A DNA stretch of 35,379 bases from Methylobacter sp. (GTDB taxonomy: Bacteria > Pseudomonadota > Gammaproteobacteria > Methylococcales > Methylomonadaceae). This document shows, piece after piece, positions 26,027 to 33,871 of this stretch. Position 1 is the first letter of the stretch. Every line of letters begins with the position of its first letter. The translations under genes were made by a program, and so were the position numbers. Below the pieces are notes generated by a model. The model saw only the letters and a list, made by a program, of their open reading frames with translations, searched no databases and was not told the origin of the DNA. Where the stretch lies: NCBI GenBank assembly GCA_030684815.1, contig JAUXXQ010000216.1, positions 1 to 35,379 on the forward strand, read 5' to 3'.

Positions 26027-26854
26027 ATGCTAATAGATTCCCACTGCCATCTCGACCGTATTGACCTTGCCCCTTATCAAAACGATTTTGCCTGTTTTAT
26101 GCAGGAAGCGGCGAACAGCCGGATTGAACATTTGCTCTGTATCGCGATAGATTTAGAAGCTTATCCGGCCATGCTGGAGTTGATCGCGCCTTATGCGCAA
26201 ATATCCGCAACCGTCGGCGTACACCCGAATGTCCAAGAGGGGCAAGACCCCAGCGTTGATGAGCTGATTGCATTAGGGCGCGCCGATAAAATCATCGGCA
26301 TCGGCGAAACCGGCTTGGATTATTTTCGTACGACTTGCATGGATGCAGGAGGTAGAGCAATGCAGGAGCAATTGCCGAGCGAAGGCGATTTAGGTTGGCA
26401 GCACCAGCGATTCAGAAATCATATTCAGGCCGCGAAAGCCTTGCAAAAGCCGTTGATTATCCACACCCGTGACGCAAAACACGACACGCTACGCATTTTG
26501 GCGGAAGAAGGCGCCGGTGAAGTGGGCGGGATTATCCACTGTTTTACCGAAGACTGGGAATTTGCCGAAAAAGCGCTGGACTTGAATTTTTATATTTCCT
26601 TTTCCGGCATCGTCACCTTTAACAGCGCCAAGGAAATACAGGAAGTCGCCAAAAAAGTACCGGCAGACCGCTTCCTTATCGAAACCGATTCGCCGTATCT
26701 GGCGCCGGTACCGTTCCGTGGCCGCCCCAATTATCCGACTTATGTGCGCCATGTTGCCGAACGGCTCGCGCTGCTGCGCGGCACGACACTGACTAAAATT
26801 GCCGACGCATCGACCGAGAATTTTTATAATTTATTTGCAATGGCTGGCAGTTAA
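26027..26854 (+). CDS. TatD family metal-dependent hydrolase
   Basis: A 275-residue TIM-barrel nuclease. Metal ligands visible are His6 and His8 (DSHCHLD), Glu94 (GIGETGLDYF), a His in IIHTRDAKHD, a His in IIHCFTED and an Asp in LIETDSPYLAP. Members remove nucleotides from DNA 3' ends or act on related substrates. Residues 102-117 appear to be an extra 16-residue block between DYFR and SEGDLGWQ, where homologues normally run on directly. The block sits on a loop near the metal site, so activity may be retained. Confidence 0.92.
   Translation: MLIDSHCHLDRIDLAPYQNDFACFMQEAANSRIEHLLCIAIDLEAYPAMLELIAPYAQISATVGVHPNVQEGQDPSVDELIALGRADKIIGIGETGLDYFRTTCMDAGGRAMQEQLPSEGDLGWQHQRFRNHIQAAKALQKPLIIHTRDAKHDTLRILAEEGAGEVGGIIHCFTEDWEFAEKALDLNFYISFSGIVTFNSAKEIQEVAKKVPADRFLIETDSPYLAPVPFRGRPNYPTYVRHVAERLALLRGTTLTKIADASTENFYNLFAMAGS
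26330..26377 (+). repeat. 48-base in-frame insert within tatD
   Basis: The block spans 16 codons from ACG ACT to CCG and contains two copies of ATGCAGGAG (26343-26351 and 26370-26378, the second as ATGCAGGAG shifted to another frame). Removing it restores the expected DYFR-SEGDL joint. It resembles a small palindromic-type element that can settle in reading frames; no second copy is seen in the window. Confidence 0.45.
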
Positions 26855-26884
26855 AAGCACTCGCATTTCCGGCAAAACGAAAAG

Positions 26885-27478
26885 TTACTGGGCTGGCTGT
26901 TTTTCAGGCGGAATCGATTTTTCCAGTTGACGGCGAAATTCGTCCAATTGCCGTATTAATTCGTTACTAAAGGATTTGATTTGCCTCTCAAACAAAGGGA
27001 CTTGCCGCTCCAGCTCTTTATTAAGGGTTTCGCCGATGGCGTGCAAACTTTTAAAAACATCACCAAAAGGCAAGTTTAAAAAATTGTTCAGCGTCCGTTG
27101 GTAATCGACTTTCCAAAGGTCGTTTTCTTTTAGCAAAACTGTCTCAAAAGATAAAACCTTTTTGTTTTCAGATGCTTTTAATGTCATCACCGTTGCTACT
27201 GTGGCATTGACGCCGTCGATTAAAATCACCCCGGTTTGCAGTGCCGCACCTTCCAGGTGTTGCTGTTGAATCACCAGGTGTTGGGTTTCTGGGGTCGCAT
27301 ATTTTTTTGCTGTGCCAGTATCGCCCTCAGTCATCGCTTGCCAAAAGGCAAGCGTCACTTGTTCCGGGGTTGACAGCGACTGGCAGCCGCCCAGCAAAAA
27401 CAAGACGCTTAACAGCGCCGCCAAGCCCGCTGTCTGATAATAAGGAAAACGCTTTAATGCTACTTTAGTTACGGCCAT
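26885..27478 (-). CDS. Predicted outer-membrane or periplasmic lipoprotein
   Basis: A 197-residue protein with a signal peptide and lipobox LLGGC (Cys at about residue 32). A domain of roughly 100 residues follows, of the DUF4878/NTF2-like type seen in small lipoproteins: TPEQVTLAFWQAMTEGDTGTAKKYATPET, then VLSFETVLLKENDLWKVDYQRTLN. The last 60 residues are charged and helical (ETLNKELERQVPLFERQIKSFSNELIRQLDEFRRQLEK), probably a coiled coil. The ATG at 27478 has GGAG six bases upstream. It runs convergently towards tatD. No specific function is recognised. Confidence 0.75.
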   Translation of the reverse strand: MAVTKVALKRFPYYQTAGLAALLSVLFLLGGCQSLSTPEQVTLAFWQAMTEGDTGTAKKYATPETQHLVIQQQHLEGAALQTGVILIDGVNATVATVMTLKASENKKVLSFETVLLKENDLWKVDYQRTLNNFLNLPFGDVFKSLHAIGETLNKELERQVPLFERQIKSFSNELIRQLDEFRRQLEKSIPPEKQPAQ

Positions 27479-27512
27479 CGAAAACTCCAAAACTAACCTG
27501 TTTAACTCAGGC

Positions 27513-27640
27513 TAAGTAGGCAAGCCTATTTCTTTTAACCTTTACAATTGGAGTCCAATAGCTTTAGCTATTGGCGGTAAAACAGCTAAAGCTGTTTTAT
27601 CCCCAACTTGTTTGTTAAAAAACTTTTGAATGACTACTTA
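27513..27640. repeat. MITE-like repeat, family 2, copy 1
   Basis: The ends TAAGTAG and CTACTTA are perfect inverted repeats. Two perfect hairpins lie inside: CCAATAGCT-TT-AGCTATTGG and AAAACAGCT-AA-AGCTGTTTT. The end block CAACTTGTTTGTTAA and CTTTTGAATGACTACTTA recurs at 29681-29796. The right end abuts the family 1 element. Confidence 0.8.
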
Positions 27641-27772
27641 TTTCCTGAAAAAGACATACCAAAAATTGTCCACGCTTAGCACGAAAAAACACGAAAAGTT
27701 CGTGCTAAGCGTGGACTCTATTTTTTACAGACCATGATCATCAAGGGATGTTATTTCCCGGAAATAGCCTTA
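27641..27772. repeat. MITE-like repeat, family 1, copy 2, with 18-bp perfect stem
   Basis: This matches 13382-13517. Arms at 27668-27685 and 27699-27716 are perfectly complementary over 18 bases (GTCCACGCTTAGCACGAA on the left) around a 13-base loop. The right end is GGAAATAGCCTTA. Copy 1 has lost this stem. Confidence 0.8.
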
Positions 27773-27784
27773 GCCCCCGAAAAC

Positions 27785-28108
27785 CTATCCGGCTACATGC
27801 GCCAGAAACCATTCCAGTAGACGAACCGCCATGACAATCGTACCCACCGAACCTATAACCCAAAGCGTTTGTTGGTGGACAGTTTTAGAAAAGTTAACTT
27901 CAATTTGTTTGATTTCAAGCCGAGTTTGCTCTATTTCTTTTTGTAAGCGCAATTCAGTTTCGCTTAAATGATGTTGTGTAACCACATCCCTAAGGCTTGG
28001 ATAACGCTCTTCTAATTCGCTGAAAGCTTCTACAATTGCTTTTGAACGGGCTTTATCGTCGGGAGCCTCATTAAGTTTTTCATACAAATGTAAGGCAACA
28101 GCACTCAT
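27785..28108 (-). CDS. Small coiled-coil protein with C-terminal membrane anchor
   Basis: A 107-residue protein of unknown function. Residues 1-50 are helical and acidic. Residues 50-75 form a coiled coil (ETELRLQKEIEQTRLEIKQIEV). Residues 82-103 are a TM segment (LWVIGSVGTIVMAVRLLEWFL). The layout recalls CCDC90/DUF1640-type small membrane proteins. An AGGAT ribosome site precedes the ATG. It stands alone between MITE-like repeats. Confidence 0.65.
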   Translation of the reverse strand: MSAVALHLYEKLNEAPDDKARSKAIVEAFSELEERYPSLRDVVTQHHLSETELRLQKEIEQTRLEIKQIEVNFSKTVHQQTLWVIGSVGTIVMAVRLLEWFLAHVAG

Positions 28109-28148
28109 AAAATTAGATCCTATCGGCTCAGTTAGATGTTGCCGAGTA

Positions 28149-28296
28149 TATACTTTGAACGGTTAAGTTTTCGGCTTATGTTAGGCGAAAAAAATGCCGA
28201 ACTACAGACCTTCCAGGTTTTAAAAACCTGGTCTAACTCGCAACGTTTTAGCTGACGTTGATTGCAAAAACCGAAAACTTGGGCGTTTAAAGTATA
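28149..28296. repeat. MITE-like element with 26-base imperfect terminal inverted repeats
   Basis: TATACTTTGAAC-ggtt-AAGTTTTCGG (28149-28174) pairs with CCGAAAACTT-gggc-GTTTAAAGTATA (28271-28296). Inside are the hairpins CCAGGTTTT-A-AAAACCTGG and CAACGT...ACGTTG. A short open frame on the minus strand lies wholly inside it and is not a gene. Confidence 0.7.
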
Positions 28297-28359
28297 ACAT
28301 CGTTTAAAACTAAAATAGCAGGCCAACTGGAACATCGTTTAGGCCACTGTGGGCACTTT

Positions 28360-29601
28360 TTAATCGCCGCTCACAACGGGCGCAAAGCCGCTGCCGGGCG
28401 TGCGAAAATTAGTCGTCTGCCCTTGATATAAACGCGCACTCATCAACTGCGACTGCCCCCGGTAAACATACTGGCGCAGGTCGAGTTTCAGATTAATCAG
28501 TTCATTACCCACCTGCAACTGCCGCTCGGTGGGCCTCACCAGCGTTTGCGCTACATAATTTCCCTGTAAAATTTCCCCGAACACCCGTTTGGTTACGCTG
28601 TCGCCCTTATAGGCGGCCTTGCTGCCGTAACCTTTGGCGGGTTTAAAAAACATTTTTTTGCGCCCAGTCCATAAATTGTCGGCGTCTTCCTTTTTTACGC
28701 ACAGCGTGTGGGCTATGCCGTCAAGTAACAGCATTCTGGTTTCAGCAGCAACGCCCAGTTCTTGCAAGGCCATTTCATCGGTCAATAGCGCCAGGTTCCT
28801 TTTGTCGGCGTACAGCGCATGGGCTCTTGGGTGCGGCGTGACGACAACGGCTTGTTTCAGATAAGCATCGCGCAACGGTTTTAGCGTGTCGGCTTCGAGG
28901 CCGAAGTCGGTCAAGCGGTTGTAAACCAAATCGATAGGTATGTTGCCGTGCCAAAGTTTGCCATCCCGGTAATTGAGTTCGGTAGGGTCGCAAATGACGC
29001 TGTCGATAGCGTGTTGTGCAAACAGTTTTTGGAACAATAAAAATTCCGGCAGCATGAATTGGGCGGGCGGATTTTCATCGACAATAGCGATTGAACGTAA
29101 CGGCTGTGAACCGCGTTCGGCTTGCCATTCCTCAATAAACATGGCGATAAACTGTTGTTCCGGCGATTGTCTGTTCGTGGCATCCATTTCAGGACAGAGT
29201 GTCCGGGCAAGCAGGGCATTGAGCAAGGCACCGCCCGCATTGGAATTGATTTCAATGAGTTTTGGGCCTTGTGGACTTAAATGGAAATCGTAGCCGAAAA
29301 AAACGCCATGTGCTTTGGGCGTAAAGTGTGCGCTAACCGGCGCATAAGCCAGAACCCGCTGCTGGTAAGCGGGCAGTGCAAGCACGCTTTCGATGGCGGC
29401 AATAATGTCCAGTTGCTTTGATAGCGTGGCTTTTGCGACCAAAACCACTGCTTCGGCAAACAGGTGCGGGCGCTCTTCAATGAGCATCCGGTATAACCGT
29501 TCATCGCCGAGTTGTTGTCGTAATGCCTGGTGCATAGTTTCCCGGTTGACTGGAAGGTAACGGCATTCGGCAAGATTTTGGTTGGCAGAAACATGGGGCA
29601 T
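28360..29601 (-). CDS. ATP-grasp-like protein of unknown function
   Basis: A 413-residue soluble protein. LIEINSNAGGALLNALLA (115-132), FFKPAKGYGSKAA (318-330) and LKLDLRQYVYRGQ (371-383) recall the nucleotide- and metal-binding parts of circularly permuted ATP-grasp ligases (DUF404/DUF407 or glutathionylspermidine-synthase-like proteins). No substrate is evident. The ribosome site is weak. The gene lies between MITE-like repeats and has no operon partner, so context does not help. The ATP-grasp call is family-level and moderate. Confidence 0.6.
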   Translation of the reverse strand: MPHVSANQNLAECRYLPVNRETMHQALRQQLGDERLYRMLIEERPHLFAEAVVLVAKATLSKQLDIIAAIESVLALPAYQQRVLAYAPVSAHFTPKAHGVFFGYDFHLSPQGPKLIEINSNAGGALLNALLARTLCPEMDATNRQSPEQQFIAMFIEEWQAERGSQPLRSIAIVDENPPAQFMLPEFLLFQKLFAQHAIDSVICDPTELNYRDGKLWHGNIPIDLVYNRLTDFGLEADTLKPLRDAYLKQAVVVTPHPRAHALYADKRNLALLTDEMALQELGVAAETRMLLLDGIAHTLCVKKEDADNLWTGRKKMFFKPAKGYGSKAAYKGDSVTKRVFGEILQGNYVAQTLVRPTERQLQVGNELINLKLDLRQYVYRGQSQLMSARLYQGQTTNFRTPGSGFAPVVSGD

Positions 29602-29680
29602 TGGGATGTGTTTGTTAGGCTCAAAAGGGCTAAGGTTGACCGGATCGTGGGAATGCTCTTTTTAGCCGCGACCAAGGGGA

Positions 29681-29796
29681 TAAGTAGGCAAGCCTATTTT
29701 ACATTGGTGTCCAATAGCTAAAGCTATTGACAGTAAAACAGCTTTAGCGGTTTTACTTCCAACTTGTTTGTTAAGAAACTTTTGAATGACTACTTA
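29681..29796. repeat. MITE-like repeat, family 2, copy 2
   Basis: It has the same TAAGTAG/CTACTTA ends as 27513-27640 and the same internal hairpins. The hairpin centres are exchanged: the first has AGCTAAAGCT where copy 1 has AGCTTTAGCT, and the second has the reverse. One arm base of each is changed. The 3' block CAACTTGTTTGTTAA is conserved. Confidence 0.8.
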
Positions 29797-29818
29797 ATTC
29801 TATTGCAACGCCAAGGCG

Positions 29819-31165
29819 TCAAGCCACCGCCAGCCGGTAATAAAGTTCGGCATTTTCAGTCAATTTGGCCACCACGTTACCATCGAGATGGCCGCTGGCA
29901 ACGCGTGCATGTAGGTCATTGAGGATATATTCAAGGCTCATAGTACGGCGATAAGGCCGCTCTTGCGCTAAAGCCTGAAAAATATCGGCAACGGTAATGA
30001 TGCGGCATTCAATATCCAGTTCTTTGTTGTTGTTTTTAAATGGATAGCCGTCGCCGATCAAGGTTTCATGATGAAATCCGGCCCATAGCGGAATTTTTGA
30101 ATCGTCAAATACGCGTTGCAGGATGCGGAAGGTATCGTAGCTGTGGCGGTGCATGGTGGCGCGTTCATCTGGCGTCAGGCCGCCCGGTTTATCGATGATG
30201 TCTTCCGATACCCGCAATTTGCCGATGTCGTGCAACAGCCCGGCAATTTCAATCTGATCCAGTTGGCAGTCTTCAATGCCGAAATCGGCAGCCAATTGCC
30301 GCGCAATTTGCGCCACCCGATGCGAGTGCTCATCGGTGTACGGTGATTTGGCGTCCACCACGCGGGAAAATAGCCGCGCCAGCTCTTTCAGTGCGGTAAT
30401 GTCGATTAGGCTGGCCGCAATATCGCGGCCGATGTGGCGCAAATCTTCATCCAGATATTCAGGCTCCATAGCCAGCCAAAACGCCTCAACATTGGCAATT
30501 TCGCTAAAGGCATCGACCAGTTCCGGCGCAAACAATATGCCGGACAGCGATTTGATGCGGGCGATAATGGTAGGATATTCGGTCAGTATCTGGCTATTAT
30601 TCAGGAAATGCGCTTGCAGCACATCGATACGGTCAGCCAGAAACAACAGGTTAGCGCGTAAGCGAGTGTAATGATCGATAGGTATTTCAAGTAGATTTTC
30701 CCAGCGGGTATGATGGTAACGAATCTCGGTGGACAGATGCGCCAGCGGCTGACAGGCCGACAAATAAGCGGCGCCACGGATGCAATGCTCTTCGGCGCCG
30801 TCCCATTCCAGCGTTGCCGTGAGCTGGCGGTGTTCATGGATTTTGGACACCCCGCAATCATGCAGCATCCCGGCGTAAAGAATGGATAGACACTCAGGTT
30901 CCGGCCAGTTCAGGTGCAGGGCAATCGCCCGGGCGATGACCGCCACCCGTTTACCGTGCCTGATTTCGTCAACGCCGACCAAATCCAGTGCGCAACTTAA
31001 TGTGGTAATGGCTTTATGAATATCGACATGCTGCTGTTTCATGGTACGCGGCGCCCCTTGATGGCTGGTCTGTGTAGTGGAAATAGGGCTAATTTTGACA
31101 GGCGGGTCGGCGGTTGTCTTTAAAAAAATAGGGTGTAAAGTAGGGCGTTCGGCGTTTGCGGTCAA
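29819..31165 (-). CDS. Tandem HD / HD-GYP domain protein, probable c-di-GMP phosphodiesterase
   Basis: A 448-residue cytosolic protein with two HD domains. The first (about 65-185) has His102-Asp103 in MLHDCGVSKIHEH and HHTRWENL, without a GYP loop. The second (about 270-430) is a full HD-GYP domain: HSHRVAQIA, His312-Asp313 in LLHDIGKLRVSEDII, His365-His366-Glu367 and Gly373-Tyr374-Pro375. HD-GYP domains hydrolyse c-di-GMP. The first copy is probably regulatory. TTG at 31163-31165 has a GGAAGG site five bases upstream; ATG at 31042 (MKQQHVDIHK) is the alternative and would drop a Pro-rich, unstructured leader of about 41 residues. It is divergent from atpE. Confidence 0.85.
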   Translation of the reverse strand: MTANAERPTLHPIFLKTTADPPVKISPISTTQTSHQGAPRTMKQQHVDIHKAITTLSCALDLVGVDEIRHGKRVAVIARAIALHLNWPEPECLSILYAGMLHDCGVSKIHEHRQLTATLEWDGAEEHCIRGAAYLSACQPLAHLSTEIRYHHTRWENLLEIPIDHYTRLRANLLFLADRIDVLQAHFLNNSQILTEYPTIIARIKSLSGILFAPELVDAFSEIANVEAFWLAMEPEYLDEDLRHIGRDIAASLIDITALKELARLFSRVVDAKSPYTDEHSHRVAQIARQLAADFGIEDCQLDQIEIAGLLHDIGKLRVSEDIIDKPGGLTPDERATMHRHSYDTFRILQRVFDDSKIPLWAGFHHETLIGDGYPFKNNNKELDIECRIITVADIFQALAQERPYRRTMSLEYILNDLHARVASGHLDGNVVAKLTENAELYYRLAVA

Positions 31166-31208
31166 TTAGACCTTCCCGATTTTACGACTGCCATGGATGG
31201 CGGAAGTG

Positions 31209-31233
31209 CTGGAGCCGCCGGGAGCGGCTCCAG
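31209..31233. repeat. Strong 9-bp hairpin upstream of atpE
   Basis: CTGGAGCCG and CGGCTCCAG are perfect arms with a 7-base loop, in the divergent gap between the HD-GYP gene and atpE. No T-run follows on either strand. It may mark an inserted palindrome or an old junction. Confidence 0.5.
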
Positions 31234-31291
31234 TAAAAACTTGTAAGGTCTGTTTCCTATTTAACATAAGTCGAAAAATTGATTGTTCCAG

Positions 31292-31316
31292 CCTCCTTTT
31301 TTGCCGGAGGTTTTTC
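31292..31316 (+). terminator. Rho-independent terminator just before atpE
   Basis: CCTCC and GGAGG form a stem around TTTTTTGCC, followed by five T, ending 25 bases before the atpE start codon on the coding strand. It could be an attenuator for atpE or the end signal of a lost upstream gene. The short stem makes it moderately strong. Confidence 0.55.
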
Positions 31317-31340
31317 ATTCCCAACGAGAGGCTATCTGTC

Positions 31341-31619
31341 ATGAATGAAATTAATCTAATCGCCGTCGCATCAATTATTACCGCCGGTTTAACCATCGCC
31401 ATCGGTGGGCTGGGGCCTGCATTGGGCGAAGCCCGCGCACTGGCTCAAGCGCTGAGCGCGATTGCCCAACAACCGGATGAAGCCAACACCATTACCCGAA
31501 CGCTGTTTGTCGGCATGGCGATGGTGGAATCGACGGCCATTTACAGCCTGGTCGTTGCCATGATATTGATTTTCGCCAATCCGTTCTGGGACTACGCTAT
31601 CAGCCACGCCGGAGGCTAA
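31341..31619 (+). CDS. atpE: N-type ATP synthase subunit c
   Basis: A 92-residue two-helix rotor subunit. The second helix carries VESTAIYSLVVAMILIFANPFW, with the ion-binding Glu63 followed by Ser, Thr and Tyr as in Na+-binding c subunits. In the first helix Glu30 (GPALGEARA) replaces the Gln of the Ilyobacter Na+ rotor, as in several N-ATPases with two carboxylates. Whether it carries Na+ or H+ is therefore open. The ATG at 31341 was chosen by homology; an earlier in-frame GTG or ATG would add an implausible leader. It is the first gene of what remains of the operon. Confidence 0.9.
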   Translation: MNEINLIAVASIITAGLTIAIGGLGPALGEARALAQALSAIAQQPDEANTITRTLFVGMAMVESTAIYSLVVAMILIFANPFWDYAISHAGG

Positions 31620-31622
31620 TTA

Positions 31623-32354
31623 ATGGCGATTGACTGGTTTACCGTTGGCGCCCAGATTATCAACTTCCTGATTTTGGTCTGGCTGCTGAAAAAGTTTCTC
31701 TACCGGCCTATTATCAAGGCGATGCACAGCCGCGAACAAGGTCTGCTTGCGCGTTTGCAGCAATCGCAAGCAAGCATGTCCGAGGCCGAGCAACTGAAAA
31801 ATCAGTATCAAACCAGCCTGGAACAACTGCATAACGAGGCCGATAACATAAGGTCGGACGCCAAACAGCAGGCCGAAGCCGAACGATTGGCGCAGCTGCA
31901 AGCTTTGGATGACGACATGCAGCAGAAAAAAAACCGATTTGCCGAGGAATTGCAGCGCCAACAACAGGCTGCAGGCGTGGCAATCAAGCAGCTGATTACT
32001 GAAAAAGCGTTGCAGTTGAGCGGGAAAATACTCGAAGGCCTTGCCAGTCAGCGGTTGGAACAGCAGATCGCCCATCAATTTTTGCAGCATTTGGACATCT
32101 TGCCGAATGATCAGCAGGCGCTGTTACAACAAGCGCTAAGCCAGAATGGCGCGGCCATTATCAGCAGCGCATTTTCGCTGGACGAACCTTTATGCGCAAT
32201 TATTCGCGAACGATTGATTCAGGCAGGTGCAGGCAACGTGGTGTTTGAACAAGACCCGCGATTTGTTTGCGGCATTACGCTGGAAGCAGGCGGCAGAAGC
32301 TGGGAATGGACGCTTGAGCGTTATCTGGCCGAACTTGACAGCGAGTTGTCATGA
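31623..32354 (+). CDS. atpF: N-type ATP synthase subunit b with delta-like C-terminus
   Basis: A 243-residue stator subunit. The N-terminal membrane segment [26 protein letters not shown] is followed by a long charged coiled coil (about 35-140). The C-terminal 70 residues ([19 protein letters not shown] and [22 protein letters not shown]) resemble the delta/OSCP end. N-ATPase operons lack a separate delta gene and have such long b subunits. It starts three bases after atpE and overlaps atpA by four bases. Confidence 0.88.
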   Translation: MAIDWFTVGAQIINFLILVWLLKKFLYRPIIKAMHSREQGLLARLQQSQASMSEAEQLKNQYQTSLEQLHNEADNIRSDAKQQAEAERLAQLQALDDDMQQKKNRFAEELQRQQQAAGVAIKQLITEKALQLSGKILEGLASQRLEQQIAHQFLQHLDILPNDQQALLQQALSQNGAAIISSAFSLDEPLCAIIRERLIQAGAGNVVFEQDPRFVCGITLEAGGRSWEWTLERYLAELDSELS

Positions 32355-33871
32355 ACAGTGATTTCGAGCCGTTTTTGCAGCAAGCATCAGAGCAACTGGA
32401 CAGCGTGTTGCAGCAAGACGCTTTCGCCTTACGCGCAAGGGAAGTGGGTCGGGTGTTGCAGGTCAGCACCGGCGTGGTGCGGGTTAGCGGCTTGCCGGGC
32501 ACGCAAGCGATGGAATTGCTGCGTTTTGACAACGGCATTCTGGGCATTGCTTTTAACCTCGACCCGGACGAAATCGGCGTGGTTCTGCTCGGTGAAAAAA
32601 CCGGGCTGAGTGCCGGAAGCCGGGTGGAACGCACCGGGCGCGTGGTTGATGTGCCGGTGGGTTCGGCGCTGTTGGGGCGGGTGATTGATGCCTTAGGACA
32701 GCCGCTGGACACGGCGGATGCGATCAACACCGATTTGCGCTGGCCGATAGAGCGCGAGGCGAGGCCGATTATCGAGCGTTCGCCGGTGACCGACCCCTTA
32801 CAAACCGGTATTAAAGTCATTGATGCGCTGATTCCGATAGGCCGAGGTCAGCGGCAGTTGATTTTAGGCGACCGACAAACCGGCAAAACCGCCATCGCCA
32901 TCGATACCGTGCTCAACCAGCATGACAAAAATGTCATCGCCGTTTATTGCGCCATCGGGCAGCGCGGTTCGGCAGTGGCCAAGGTCATCGATTGCCTGCG
33001 CACGGCGGACGCGCTAAAAAACAGCGTGGTGCTGGTGGCTTCGGGCGAGTCGACGCCGGGGCTGCAATATATCGCGCCTTATGCGGCGGCCAGTATTGCC
33101 GAGTGGTTTATGGAACAGGGCAGGGATGTGCTGGTCATTTACGACGATTTGACCCGTCATGCCCATGCCTATCGCGAGCTGTCGTTATTATTGCGCAGGC
33201 CGCCGGGACGCGAGGCTTATCCGGGCGATATTTTTTATCTGCATTCGCGTTTATTGGAGCGGGCCACGCATTTAAAACCTGCGTTCGGCGGCGGCAGTCT
33301 GACTGCCTTGCCGATTATTGAAACCCAGGCGCAAAACCTGTCCGCCTACATTCCGACCAATCTGATTTCAATCACCGACGGCCAGATTTACCTATCGCCG
33401 ACGCTGTTCCAAAAAGGCGAACTGCCCGCCGTGGATGTCGGCAAATCGGTGTCCCGCGTGGGCGGCAAGGCGCAACTGCCGGGTTATCTTGAGGTGTCCG
33501 GCCAACTGCGTTTGGCTTATGCTCAATTTGAGGAACTGGAAGCCTTCGCCCGTTTCGGCACCCGTCTGGACGAGGCGACCCGGCACAGTATCGAACGCGG
33601 CCGCCGGGTCAGAGAAATTTTAAAACAAGACGAAAACCAGCCGCTGTCGGCCTTTGAGCAGATTGTATTGTTGATAGCAGTGAATGAAGGTTTGTTCGAT
33701 GCTGTTGCCGTTGTTTCGGTCAAAAAAACCGCCCATCAGCTAGGGCAGGCGCTGGCTAATCAGTTAGCTGCGCAACGGGAAAAAATCCACGCCGGGCAGC
33801 GCCTTGGCGATGAAGACAGGTTGCAGATGCTGGCTTTTATCCGTTCGGTGCTGGCTGATGCAAACGCTTGA
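32351..33871 (+). CDS. atpA: N-type ATP synthase subunit alpha
   Basis: A 506-residue F1 subunit. P-loop GDRQTGKT (173-180), the DELSEED-equivalent C-terminal region and [12 protein letters not shown] with the conserved Arg of the catalytic interface are visible. N-terminal [18 protein letters not shown] is standard. No frameshift or missing motif is seen, so the gene is intact. It overlaps atpG by 14 bases. Confidence 0.93.
   Translation: MNSDFEPFLQQASEQLDSVLQQDAFALRAREVGRVLQVSTGVVRVSGLPGTQAMELLRFDNGILGIAFNLDPDEIGVVLLGEKTGLSAGSRVERTGRVVDVPVGSALLGRVIDALGQPLDTADAINTDLRWPIEREARPIIERSPVTDPLQTGIKVIDALIPIGRGQRQLILGDRQTGKTAIAIDTVLNQHDKNVIAVYCAIGQRGSAVAKVIDCLRTADALKNSVVLVASGESTPGLQYIAPYAAASIAEWFMEQGRDVLVIYDDLTRHAHAYRELSLLLRRPPGREAYPGDIFYLHSRLLERATHLKPAFGGGSLTALPIIETQAQNLSAYIPTNLISITDGQIYLSPTLFQKGELPAVDVGKSVSRVGGKAQLPGYLEVSGQLRLAYAQFEELEAFARFGTRLDEATRHSIERGRRVREILKQDENQPLSAFEQIVLLIAVNEGLFDAVAVVSVKKTAHQLGQALANQLAAQREKIHAGQRLGDEDRLQMLAFIRSVLADANA

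Noticed and set aside
27513-27772. Closely spaced palindromes suggesting a CRISPR array
   Set aside because: There are no regularly spaced identical repeats with unique spacers and no cas genes; the palindromes belong to two different MITE-like elements.
28132-28335. 67-codon minus-strand frame
   Set aside because: It lies almost wholly inside the MITE-like element at 28149-28296 and its sequence follows the hairpins.
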